Shown here in pieces: positions 46,180-56,608 of a DNA stretch of 64,000 bases (positions are counted from its first letter, which is position 1; each line of letters opens with the position of its first letter). The position numbers and the translations under genes were made by a program. Under the pieces are notes generated by a model. The model ran no database searches and was not told the origin of the DNA. It worked only from the letters and a program-made list of their open reading frames with translations. Source of the DNA: Tetracentron sinense (Eukaryota > Streptophyta > Magnoliopsida > Trochodendrales > Trochodendraceae); NCBI GenBank assembly GCA_015143295.1, contig CM026553.1:1364001-1428000 (forward strand). Reading direction: 5' to 3'.

Positions 46180-46993
46180 ACAACAATTAAATTTATTCAT
46201 AATAAATACCATTCAGATATATTATCAAGCAATTGAAGTTTAAACAAACCACAAAGAGTAAAAGAGTTAAAGCAAATTAATTTAACATCACTACAGTTCA
46301 CTCTACCTCAGATAAATGTTCAACTAAAACTCAACAAAGTCTCAACAACTAACTTGGTCCTCCTGACTCCCTAACCTCTTTAGGTGTCTCCTAAAAATTT
46401 CAAAAATGGCAAGAATGAGCTCACAGCTCAATAAGTGAATACAACAAACATGCAACAATTTACAAAAGCAATTGACATATAATATCCAAATTAAATATGC
46501 ATTAATTACTGCAGTTAATTCCATTGGTTTGGTCCTCTGCCTATAGGGTTCTCCTAGAATCTACCCCTATTGGTAGTGATCTAAGGTCATCTAATCCATC
46601 GTTAAGGGACTCTTAAGTCGTATTGTCACACTGAGAAGTCATGGACTCCTGAGTTAACAAATACACTTAAGGTTGTCTCACTGAGAAGTCACCGACTCCC
46701 CAGTGGAATCTCCTGGAGATCACTTGTCGCGACCCAAAATACCCCTTAGGAGTTAGAGATACTTTAGCTCGGGACTGCCATATCATACATCCCGTATGAC
46801 ACATAAGGCATACATATCAATCTGTCAGAGTACACAAGTTATAACACATAGCGGAAACAAAGTGAAAACAATTTATAATAAAATACTCCTATCGCTAGGT
46901 TCAAGTTTGAACCAACAAAACATATCCAAAATATGAAGTATGGAGTGGACAAATCCTACTCTTAATTCTATTAAAATATAAGTATACTCTCTC

Positions 46994-47128
46994 TCAACAG
47001 AAATCAAAATCGGGCCGCCTATCTAGTGCTCCCTCGTTCTGGTAGTGATCCATGGTAGGCTCCGGCTCGTAGTACTCTTCCTCTATCCAAGGCTCTGTAC
47101 CACATACGTCGAAAGGAACACGTGCACC
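46994..47128 (-). other. LTR-internal acidic frame of LTR H (PFDVC, PWIEEEYYEPEP, LDRRPDFDFC)
   Basis: On the minus strand the frame reads GARVPFDVCGTEPWIEEEYY, then MDHYQNEGALDRRP and a TGA at 46996-46994. It pairs closely with the frame of element C. CCGCAG/GT precedes it, so the glycine codon is again split as G/GT. There is no adjacent ATG. Confidence 0.4.
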
Positions 47129-47792
47129 TGCGGAAGTCAATAATTCGGTTGAGCGTGGAATACTCAGTCACATACAAACTACTAACTAACAGTGAATAAT
47201 AGCATGAACATGTAAAAGCTTAGAGTATAGCATATGTGAAAGTAGTTTATCAAAATCCTTTTCTTTACAGTATTCGTGTGAAATCAAAACTGAGTAAAAC
47301 TTGTGAGGTCATGTGATAATCATGTTTCTTGTGAGTTCTTGTGAATTCTTGCGAGAGTTAGGATTTCTTGTGAGCATGCGAGATCTGAGTATGCATGATT
47401 TCTTGTGAACTTGTGAGCTTGTGAGAGATGATTACTTGTGAGTCCATGTATAGTGGGATTCCTTGCGAGCTTTGAAATGATCTTAGAACACCAACCCAAA
47501 GTTTGGCCTTATCAATACTTGTGAACTTATGAGAATTCTTTTACAAAAAACCTTGCTTATGAACTTTTATGAAATACCTTTCTTGTCAGAAATGATCGAA
47601 TCATGCAAGAATTGTGAACATAGAGTGCATATAATACTTGTGAATATCATGGTAGTCTTAGAAAACTTGTAAACATAGCATCATATTCATAGGAAACTTG
47701 TAAACATAGCCTTTCTCCTTCTTCTCCTCTCAAACTCTCTCAAAAATATGCCCTAAGGGTTTCTGAAACCCTTAGGCACGAGCTGGGGCCTT

Positions 47793-48031
47793 TTATAGGC
47801 AAGGGTGGTGGTGTAAAGACTTAAACACCCTTAATGAAGCAAAACTGTGTATAACCGATCGATCGGTGGTCAGGACCGAGTGATCAGTAGCGTACCGAGT
47901 GATCGGTGTTTTTAACTGAACGATCGGTTGAAAACATCCTCTCTGAAAATTTTCCCCATGCAAAATCTTGGACCAGTCGCTAGATACCGAGCGATCGGCG
48001 TTATCACCGAGCGATTGGCGTTATCACCGAG
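47793..48031 (-). promoter_or_regulatory. U3 palindromes and TATA box of LTR H
   Basis: Palindromes ACCGATCGATCGGT and ACCGAGCGATCGGT, with variants, seven or so copies, lie at 47853-48031. On the minus strand CCTATAAAAGG is at about 47790-47800, some 55 bp downstream. Confidence 0.65.
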
Positions 48032-48269
48032 CGATCGGTGCTCCCCTGATTTTGTTGCAAAACCCTTTTTCCACTACTTGGACCTTCTCCATTCCAACTC
48101 TAACACCTTGTACACTTAGAAGACACTCCCTTATGCTATATACACCTATCAACACATGCACACCATATATACAAACATTTTTATTAACATAAACCCATTA
48201 GTGTACAAGACTCCACTTTGAGCACTATTCACTACTTAGTGAAATGAAGATTTGGGACTCTACATCACT

Positions 48270-49217
48270 TGTAGACTTAGACTTCTTCGAGAATATCATA
48301 CTCTTCACAGTCATCCCTTGGGTAGTGGTCTTTATCAATAACAAAATATATTCTCTTTATTATGGTGTCCCATAACATCATAATAAAGAGGAAAAAGAAT
48401 AAGCATGCATTCAAACAGTATATATAGGAACCAAAAAAATAATAACAGTGCATTAATTAAATAACTCGTGCTTTTCAAGTCTATCTATCAAGTTATGAAG
48501 TTTTACATAATTGTAACAAACAATATATTATTTTCAATGATCTTCTTTAAAATAAATAAAACATTTTTTTTATTTATTTAATTTTTCTTTATTTTCCTTC
48601 TCTTCATTTATGTACTTATTCTTCCATAAATAATTAAACTCAATACAGTTGCACTGCCTCACGAAATAATAGAAAACAAGGACCTTTATGCGTTTTATAA
48701 TTTCTCAGAGATTCATCTCTTACCTAAAAATTATGAGACATACTTTTCTGGAAAATATACTTCCAGAACACAATATTAAAAATATCATAAAAATCAAATT
48801 ATAATATTTTAAATATAAAATATTGAGTGAAACACAGCCTATCTGCAGTGAGAAATTTTCTGATAGTTTTGAGACCTTTCACCAATAAATTCCCTAAATA
48901 TACAATATAAAAGAAAATAATATGAGACCAATTGGGTTTAAATTCTATTAGATTATAGTTGGTTTAAAAATTTTAAAACAACACTCTCATGTATAAAATA
49001 TTTAAAAATATTATAAAATAAGTTGAGTTTTTTTTATACTGAAATTACTGATAGGTTTAACACGTACTAAACATAATTATGAAATTAATATCAAACAAAT
49101 CTTGTTTTGTCTGAAATTTTGTAGAGAGGTGTATTTACCAATGTGAGAACTACTCACAAAACTTTGTAATTTTTGGAATACAAGAGAATATATTATGAAT
49201 ATTTTCCCACGACTGGT
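48270..49217. other. AT-rich middle part of LTR D
   Basis: This is the segment between the two solo LTRs. I see no gene; TA-rich runs dominate. Its assignment to LTR D rests on the duplications of the two solo LTRs on either side. Confidence 0.4.
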
Positions 49218-49472
49218 CCAAATGTCGTGACCCAAAATACCCCCTACAAGTTGGGGATACTTTAGCTCTTGACCTATCACATAACAAACCATCCTGTGAA
49301 AATACACAAGAAACATAGTGAAAACAACACATAGTGGAAACAAAATATAATAACATGGGCCCACAAATGATCAAGTTTGAATCAATAGAATTTGTACACA
49401 ACGTGAAGTATGAAGTGGACAAGTCCCACTCTTGATACTATCAAAACATAAAGTATATTCTCCCTCACTCTC

Positions 49473-49605
49473 TTAACAATAATCTAGATAGGGCCACCTA
49501 TCTAGAGCTCCATCATCCTGATGATGATCCTTGGTCGGCTCTGGCTCGTGGTATTCTTCCTCTATCCAAGGCTCAGGAGCACGCTCATCAAAACTTGCCA
49601 AAGTC
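49473..49605 (-). other. LTR-internal acidic frame of LTR I (FDERAPEPWIEEEY, LDRWPYLDYC)
   Basis: On the minus strand the frame reads SFDERAPEPWIEEEYHEPEP, then KDHHQDDGALDRWP and YLDYC with a TAA at 49475-49473. It shares the core and tail with LTRs C, F and H, but PFDIC is reduced to FDE. There is no adjacent ATG. Confidence 0.4.
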
Positions 49606-50585
49606 AAAATTCAGCTGAGCATGGAATACTTAGCATCGATAAACTACTATCTAACAATGAGATAATATCATGGAGCATACAAAGGCATAGAGCCGTAGAG
49701 CATAGAAATCCATGAAAAACCCGTACCAGTTCCAAAACCATTTCTTTATACGTTTCTTATGAAGTCCAAAACCGTACAGTCTTCTGAGCGTATAAGAGTC
49801 AAGTCTTTTGAATTCTTTGAGTTCCTGAGAGTTCTTATGAGCTTAGAGTTCTTATGAGCACTTGTGAGCTTATGAGATCCTTATGAGCATAACTTATGAG
49901 CCAGACCTTAGCACCCGTGAAAAGACTTAGAGTCGGATATATAAATACCCTTCATCAAATACATAGAAGTGGGCTGTCAAGATCCTTGACCAACCTTCCC
50001 GTGTTATTTATCCAATTTCTTATGAGATTACTTAGAGCCGGATATGACATATCCTTGGATATGCCCTATCCTTGACTAACCCACAATTTAGCTTTGTCAA
50101 TGCTTTTGAGCTTGGTAGCTTATTTGTTCTTAAAAATCTTATGAATGAGTCAATAAATCCGTTCGTATGAGAAATCATAGATTCATGCGTGACATGTAAA
50201 CATAATAGGCATGTAAGCATCATAGTAAGCTTAGAAAACCTTTAAAACATAGAGCAAAGTCATAGAGTTCCCATAATAATGGTAGTTTACAATCCATAAA
50301 TGTTCAGTCCATCTAATCACCTAAGAACATAGAAGATACCATGGTTTTCTTAAAGGAAATCATACAAGGGTAGATAGTAGAGTGTATCTACCTTTCAAAA
50401 ACCGGATCCTTACGGTTTACTCGCTTTGGAATACTCCTTAGAGGCAAGAAGGAAGCTCCTCCTTTGTGGAGAAACCCAAACAAGAACAACCAAGAAATCC
50501 AAGCTCTTCTCTCTCTTTTTCTCTCAAACTTTCTTCCAGAAACTTCTCTCTAGGGTTGTTGTAACCCTAGCCCACGAATTGTGGG

Positions 50586-50845
50586 TTTATATAGGGGTTT
50601 GGGGTGAGCCAAAACCCCATAACACCCTTAAAATATCTCAGGAGGTCGGCCAAGGAAAAAACCACCATGATCGGTTGAGTGGTAGAGATGATCGGTTGAT
50701 CGGTCAAAAATCCCCTCTGTCTAAAAACACCATACAAAATTTCGATCATTAGGTTGACCGGTAAGGAATATCGGTCGAATGGTAGGCATTTAGTTGACCG
50801 GTAAGGTCATTTGGTTGGCTGGTTGCTGTTCAGTTGACCGGTTCC
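50586..50845 (-). promoter_or_regulatory. U3 palindromes and TATA box of LTR I
   Basis: Repeated TTGACCGGT and GATCGGTTGA units, less symmetrical than in the other LTRs, lie at 50641-50845. On the minus strand CCTATATAAACC is at 50586-50597, about 46 bp downstream. Confidence 0.6.
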
Positions 50846-51754
50846 CTGTAGTTTTTTCCTATTTTTCCCATTTCCAACACTTATAGTATTTTTCATACTC
50901 TTTGCTTGTACCCATAACTCAACTAGGGTACTTTACACCACTTCTTTGAATACCCAACAATCACACATCACCATACTTAGAATCTTACAAAACCCTCATT
51001 CAATAACTCAAATGCCAAGGTCACATAGAAGACCTTGGTTTAAACATAACTAGTGCAAAAGCACTATACACAACACTATTCACCAGAATAGTGACTCCAA
51101 GATCTGGGGTTTTACACCTAAGATTCCAGAAATCTAATAACTTCATATTAATTCAATTTAAAATGTCTAAACCTAAAATATGATTATCAAACTTCACATA
51201 CTTCATAAAAAAAATTTGAATGAAGCTAATCGTGATTCAAAAAGAATATATCTACTTTTAAATTAAAGAATTTATATACAAAGACCTAGATCTAAGGGGA
51301 GTATTCACTTGCCTCTATTCGAATCTCCATGAGCAATAGAGAAGACTCCTTGAGATCTGAGATGAGATCTCTGAGGCTTCGAATCTCTAAATAAAACCCT
51401 ACAAGTTCTAAATCTTTTCCCTCAAGTTTTATCCTTAAATCCTTTTTTCTACACTGCATCTTTTCTCCAAATTAGGTTTTGCTAAAAAAATGGTTTACTA
51501 GGTTTAGCTTTATCTATTTATATTAACACCCTAACTTAGTATTTTACTAAAAGGTCCTTACTAAGGGTTGTTTGGTTACTAGTTAATCTAAATCAGGTTT
51601 GTACATTATTCTCTTTGTTCTTTATTCACATTATTCAATTAACCTTTAATTTTTGTAAATTATCATGGTTTTATGGTGTAATTACTAACCTAACCTCAAT
51701 AGGTAATTACCTAAATACCCTTAGAATCAGAATAATAATTTGAAGGTTACTACA

Positions 51755-52395
51755 TGATGCGATTAGGAAACTCCTTAGAAGTGGGAAGAAGCTATGAGAA
51801 ATACCTTGGAAGAGAGATCGAAGCTTGAGGAATGAATGAAATCCAAGCTCCAACCTTGATCACACAAGAGAACCTCTCTTGAAACCCTAACTTTCCTCCC
51901 TTTTCTCTCCTAAAATCTCCCTTGAGTTTGTGTAACCCAAAACCCACGAATTGGGTGGGAATTTATAAGCCTAGGGTTGGAAAAACCCTATTTTGCCCTT
52001 GAAAATTGTTGATAAGGGGAAAAACCCCATTTTATAAAAGGGTGGTTGAACTGTTGGGAGGGTTGGTCGACCGGATGGGAAAAATTCTCTATTATTGCCC
52101 CATTTTGAGCATTTTGGGGACAACCGATCGACCGGCCAGAGGGGACAGTTGACCGGCCTTTGAAACATTACACATTGTGGCTCATTTTGGGCCACTTTCG
52201 AGATAGTCAATCGGTTGGAGGGGCGGTCGATTGGGCTTGAGGACAACCGAGACAGTCGGTCAACCGGCCAGAGGGGTAGTCAGCCACCTGTTGAACTTGG
52301 CCATTTCTCCCGTTTCTCCCATTTTTCATACTTAGAGTGCTCTCACTCTTCCATTAACTCACTTAGAAGGTTTTTCCACCCTTTACCTTGGCTTT
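51755..52395 (-). mobile_element. LTR E fragment, minus strand (U3 and leader)
   Basis: On the minus strand it carries palindromes of GTCGACCGG, CCGATCGACCGG and GTTGACCGG type (52025-52290), a TATA-like TTATAAAT (about 51960-51968) and an AGAGAGGTTCTCTT-rich leader ending near 51760. It resembles the promoter half of LTR I. It is cut on the left by LTR D and on the right by LTR F, so its true ends are not visible. Confidence 0.6.
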
Positions 52396-52805
52396 TGTAG
52401 AACCCCGAATCTCACTTGCATCGCACTGTGAATAGTGTTTTTTAAAGACTTAAAGTCTTAGCTATTGTGTGGGATGTTTCTCATTGAAATAAGGGTTTTT
52501 ATTTTAACATAAGTGTTTTATGTATTTTGAATGCGTTAAGATCTTGAGGGGGGTTTTCTTTTTATGTTTATGGGAGTTAAAACATAAGTGGGGAAAGGTT
52601 TAAGTGTAAAGAAGAGGAATGCTTTAACAGTCCCACTACTTTAAGGCCAATTTAGACCATTACTGAATCAAAATCAGGACTTGTATATTCGAAGCAAAAT
52701 TGTTCTCATTTAAATTTCAAATCCAATGGAAGTTAAATCGCCTAAATCTGATAACCCAGTCCAAAGTTATGATTGAAACAACAAAGTGTGAATTTTGTAG
52801 AAAAG

Positions 52806-53016
52806 TCCGCTTAAGCGAGCTCAAGTCCCACTCGAGCGAGACTGGAACAATTTTAGCAAAGTTGAGCTCCAGTTAGTAGCCCAATCGAGCGAGACCCAAA
52901 CCCACTCAAGCGAGCTTTGCCTAGAACATCCCGCTCGAGTGAGATTAAGCCTCGCTCGATCGAGATTGAGTAAATTAGTTTTTTAAGGGTTTTTCATAAC
53001 CCTAACTCTATATATA
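52806..53016 (+). promoter_or_regulatory. U3 palindromes and TATA box of LTR F
   Basis: Family-specific words CCGCTCGAG, CGCTCGATCGAG and CTCGAGCGAG lie at 52806-52970. TATATATA at 53009-53016 follows about 39 bp later. Confidence 0.65.
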
Positions 53017-53849
53017 CTCAATTTACGTGGGGTTAAGGGTTCTAATACCTTGAGAGACATTATTTGAGAGGCAAAGAGAGAGACCTAGGTTTTCAAAAGG
53101 GAGTTTTCATTTGAGATCAAGTGGAGCTTAAATCCTTGCTTCCTAAAACATCCTCAAGCTTGGAGCTTCATCCTCGAGCTCGATTCTTGCTCCTCCAAGT
53201 TTCTCAAACCTTCTAAAGCTTTAAGACCAAAAGGGATTTGATCCTCTAAGGTAAATACACTCTCCTATCTAGCTTTGTTATAATCCAAGTCTTGAAATGT
53301 GGGTTTTAAATGAGGGTTTCTCAAGAATAAGAGTAAATACCTTCTACTAGTTAGTTTTGTTATAATTTTATAAGTAAATACATTTATTCTTTAACATTGC
53401 TATGATTCAACCTAGGAATAAGGGTTTTAAAGTTGGGTTTTTCAATAATAGGGTAAATATGTTTTATAATTGGATTTGGTTGTGATTTTCCTGAATGAAA
53501 CTATGATTCTAAGCAAGATGTGATGAAATAGGCATAGTAGCCATGATTGATGTTATGCCATTGCCATGAATAGTACTCCATGACTATGATTGAATTTATA
53601 TGGGTGTTCTATGCTCACTACGATATCCATAAGCTTTATATGATTATGTTCAAGGGTTTCTTAGTACATTATGATTCTTCCACGATTTATATAAGTATGC
53701 TTAGAATGTCTAAAGCTTTCCAAGTACAATATGATGTTCACAAGTATAGTATGCACTCACGATTCTCATAGGATAAATTTTCTCATAAGCATGATATTTC
53801 AAAGACATAAGAAATTTTTTAAAAAGGAAATCTCATAAGAAAAGGAATA

Positions 53850-54260
53850 ATTCATAAACATTGACAAGGCCAAACTAAGGGTTGGCAAAGTCTAAGATCG
53901 GTTACAAATTCTCTAATGATCATAAGTCTAAGATCGGTTACAAATTCTCTAAGGATCACAAGATTAAGATCAGTTACGAATCCTCTAAGGATCATAAGTC
54001 TCGCAAGGCTCTCATAAAAACTCATAAGAATGCTCATAAGTGTTCATAAGGCTCACAAGTGCTCATAAGGCTTGCAAGTGCTCATAAGGTTCATAAGTTC
54101 TCATAATGCTCATAAGGATCCAGTCTAAGATCAATTACAACTCTCTAAGGATTATATCTAAGATTGGTTACAATTCCTCAAGGATCAAGTCTAAGATCTG
54201 TTACAAGGCAAATAAGACTAATAAGCTCACAAGAATTCATAAGACTCATAAGCTCATAAG
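53850..54260 (+). repeat. Minisatellites in LTR F: CTAAGATCGGTTACAA and CTCATAAG units
   Basis: Two interleaved arrays are present. Units of about 40 bp contain CTAAGATCGGTTACAAATTC (about 53890-54200), and shorter CTCATAAGG/CTCACAAGTG units lie at 54000-54100 and 54230-54260. The same two words, complemented, fill 44985-45300 in the minus-strand LTR. Confidence 0.75.
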
Positions 54261-54495
54261 TAACTCATAAGAAAAGAAATCTCAGAAGATATGTTTTAGT
54301 TTTACTAAAGTTCATAAGACAACGATTTTGAAAAGATATGCACGGTTAAGTTAAGTTTCGAAGTATGATTTCTATATTTGGTTTAAAGCATTTATTATGA
54401 TCTGTTGCTTAAAGTTTCATATAATATTATTGATTATATTATTGTTAACAAGTAGATTGTATACGCTGAGTATTCCATGCTCAGTTGTACATTTT

Positions 54496-54627
54496 ATGTC
54501 GGCAGGTCCATTTGACATCTGTGCTCTCCATCCTTGGATCGAGGAGGGCTACGGTGAGGAGCCGGCAAAGGCTCAGCCAGAGGAGGATAGGAACCTGGAT
54601 AGGTGGCCTTATCCTGGGTATTATTGA
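54496..54627 (+). CDS. Possible LTR-encoded microprotein, 43 residues
   Basis: From ATG at 54496 the frame reads MSAGPFDICALHPWIEEGYG, then EEPAKAQPEEDRNLDRW and YPGYY, stopping with TGA at 54625-54627. It is acidic, with no membrane segment or known domain. It is the closest match to the minus-strand frame at 44651-44785, and the PFD.C, PW(I/V)EE..Y and LDR(R/W)P blocks recur in LTRs A, B, C, H and I. An open frame extends upstream to 54397 but its hydrophobic N-terminus is not conserved. ATGTCGGCAG/GT could instead be a splice acceptor, which would remove this ATG. Function is unknown. Confidence 0.45.
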   Translation: MSAGPFDICALHPWIEEGYGEEPAKAQPEEDRNLDRWPYPGYY

Positions 54628-54901
54628 GAGTGTGTGAGTGAGAGAGAGATTATAGTTTGTATTTTGATGAGTGGGCATGTCCACATCAATTTTTTTGGTT
54701 ATATAATCTTTTGTACAAAATTTGAATACGGTGTATGTATAAAAGAAATTTTTAGTTTACGCTTCCATTATGTCTGTCACTTTCTCTATATTATTGCCTT
54801 GTATGTTTTATACAGGATAGTTTGTCATGAAAGATTAGTCACGCACAAAGTCACACCTAACTCCTAGGTGAGATTTTGGGGTGCGAGCCACACAATAGAG
54901 T

Positions 54902-54913
54902 TGGTATCAGAGC
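54902..54913 (+). other. Primer-binding site of LTR F element
   Basis: TGGTATCAGAGC is complementary to the 3' end of initiator tRNA-Met, about 11 bases after the LTR end. Its presence makes LTR F a 5' LTR. Confidence 0.85.
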
Positions 54914-55324
54914 TCAGGAATTAGTGTCCCAAGGCTAAGCGGGAGTCATAATTAGGTCATTCAAGTCTTTGAGTTGAACTTAGAACTCAGATGAATTCCA
55001 AATTTTATGTTTGATACTAGAGTTGATATCATATCAGAGATTAGGCGTTAGGTTATCTAGGGTCACTTAGATTCTGATACCATGATTGAGAAAAGACATT
55101 AGGTTCAAGAAGATAGTAGTATTCCAAGTATAGACTAATCATTTAGTCTTGTTAAGAGATACCCAGGATATCGGGGACATGCAGGAGGTAATGCCATGGT
55201 ATGACGAGATTTTCAAGGGGCACACAGGATGTCAAGGACAGGCGCGGGTGTCGGGAGAGATGTGGCATGTCCAAGAGGCACTAGCCGGATTGGTTTTTGA
55301 AATGGCCCAGAGGTGCTGAATTTT
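54914..55324 (+). pseudogene. Leader and possible gag start of the LTR F element
   Basis: The leader contains GATACCATGATTGAG and AAGTATAGACTA, matching the right part of array internal regions 1 and 2. From about 55156 a frame of some 50 codons (GDMQEVMPWYDEIFKG, then VQEALAGLVFEMAQRC) ends at a TGA near 55317. It may be the first part of gag, but no capsid motif is reached. After that the sequence belongs to the minus-strand Tat element. Confidence 0.4.
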
Positions 55325-56600
55325 TCCCATGACTCTATTGACTGCGACTTAGTTGCGATGTGCGGCGTCGACTTTTTCTACTCTGTCTTACTGGGGTTGC
55401 TTAGTGTAGGTTGGTACAATTGGATCTTGGTACCGAAAAATTTGTTTTAAAAAATGTTTATAAAAAGTGTTACAGACTTTTGCAAAAGTTTTTGATTTTG
55501 ACAGAAAGAATGCTTAGCTAGCTTTTAGATTTATCAGTAAATTGCCTTCATCAGTGCTTAGAGGGGGTTTGTGATCTATCTTTTACTCTCGGAGAGTGGA
55601 ATATGACTTAATGAGGATAAACATGCTTGTCTTGTCACTGCTGGAGACTGAGGACTCCTACGGGGGAGAGATTACTGAATTGAAGAAGGTAGTTTGAACT
55701 TCTACTGAGGATTTATTGGGGAATAGAACACTGCTGGAGACCATCCCCTATCTGCTGGGGGGTTGTCCTTGGTGTCTTCTACTGGGGATGATTGGGAGTT
55801 CGATGAGATTGATTGCTGCTAGATTTTGTTGCCAAACCGCTCTTCAGCTTTTCTCCCTTTTTTATCCTTAGAATGACCAAGTCATGGGGTTCGCATAATT
55901 TTTGCGCAATGAGGCCGTTACCGGTTTTTCTCATGTCTGCGAAGCTGATTGATTTTTGTCCCTTTTTACCCCTAGTCGTAAGACTAGGTTTGGGGTCGTG
56001 TGATTTTTGAACAATGAGGTCAATGCTGGTTTTCACTCATGCCCGTAATTTGTTGGGGTAATGGATCTTCTCCCTTTATTGCCTTGAATGGCGCTCTGCT
56101 GACGATTTGTGTTCTGCTGGGGATGTACATGTGATACTACACTTGCACTCGTAATTTCTAAGGGATCTAGGAGGACTTAAAGTGGGACAAAATGTAGGTT
56201 GGGGGATCGAAGTTTGGGATACTCGGGGCTTTCTCTTATTGCAGTTGATCTGTGCTCTCTAGGGGATTTTTCCTGTTGTAGTTGATTTTGCCCTTTGGGA
56301 TTCTCGTTGGATTTTTTTTTTTGGTCTCTATTGGAGAATTTTCCTCTTTTATGGAGGTTGAGATTGACTCTGTTGGGGAGAGTTTTTGGGAGAGGTTGTC
56401 TCTGTTCAGGTTAATGCTGCAGAGGGCAAGGGAGGGTGTCCTTGAAAAGGTTTTGTGAAAGAAAGATTATTAGGCTTAAGGGAATAACTAGCGGATTTCA
56501 TTGATTTGATAAATGTTTACATTGCTGGGGATAAGGAGTGTGTCAAGGATGACCTCCTGTCATTTCCTGTAGAATCTATGAGTGTAAAGCGCCTATTAGA
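55325..56600 (-). mobile_element. 3' untranslated/LTR-like region of a Tat-type element (left boundary uncertain)
   Basis: The region lies downstream of integrase on the minus strand and has no coding capacity. It is marked by many CTGCTGGGGA-type words (minus strand TCCCCAGCAG) near 55390, 55640, 55730, 55760 and 56120, as common in the 3' regions of Tat/Ogre elements. No LTR end or polypurine tract was identified. Confidence 0.5.
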
Positions 56601-56608
56601 TCTAGATC

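Larger units (their letters stand above)
46725..48264 (-). mobile_element. Solo LTR H, 1540 bp, target duplication TCACT
   Basis: On the minus strand it starts TGTAGAGTCCCAAATC (48264) and ends TTTTGGGTCGCGACA (46725). TCACT flanks it at 46720-46724 and 48265-48269. It is related to the LTRs of element C. It has palindromes at 47853-48031, a TATA box near 47793-47799 and a PFDVC frame (46994-47128). The leader end with the expected splice donor seems deleted. No internal region is present, so it is a solo LTR. Confidence 0.9.
49223..51116 (-). mobile_element. Solo LTR I, 1894 bp, imperfect target duplication
   Basis: On the minus strand it starts TGTAAAACCCCAGATC (51116) and ends ATTTTGGGTCACGACA (49223). 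The flanking five bases are CCAAA (49218-49222) and CCTAA (51117-51121), 4 of 5 matching. It contains a palindrome cluster with TTGACCGGT/GATCGGTTGA cores (50641-50845), a TATA box (50586-50595), a leader ending TTTTTGAAAG before GTAGATAC and a PWIEEEY frame (49473-49605). No internal region is present. Confidence 0.8.
46180..51754 (-). mobile_element. LTR D, minus strand, split by solo LTRs H and I (left end uncertain)
   Basis: The minus-strand LTR starts TGTAGTAACCTTC at 51754 and continues leftwards through 51117, 49222-48265 and 46724 to about 46180. Two solo LTRs interrupt it. Near 46425-46445 (minus strand) CACTTATTGAGCTGTGAGCTC occupies the place of the palindrome found in the other LTRs. 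It has no U3 palindrome cluster and no recognisable PFDIC frame, so it is a more distant family. A two-copy CTCACTGAGAAGTC repeat lies at about 46628-46693. The left end was not fixed. Confidence 0.5.
52396..54890 (+). mobile_element. LTR F, 5' LTR of a chromovirus
   Basis: It starts TGTAGAACCCCGAATCTC and ends ATTTTGGGGTGCGAGCCA just before a primer-binding site at 54902, so it is a 5' LTR of about 2.5 kb. It has palindromes with CGCTCGAGCGAG/CTCGATCGAG cores (52806-52970), a TATA box (53009-53016), a leader ending CTCTAAG before GTAAATAC (donor-like, 53251), a CTCATAAG/CTAAGATCGGTTAC repeat region, CTGAGTATTCCATGCTCAG (about 54467-54485), and the short frame MSAGPFDIC (54496-54627). The rest of its element is broken off after about 420 bp of leader. 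Confidence 0.85.

Noticed and set aside
54897..54913. Possible tRNA gene around TGGTATCAGAGCTC and the other such sites
   Set aside because: Only the 12-base primer-binding complement of initiator tRNA-Met is present; no cloverleaf.
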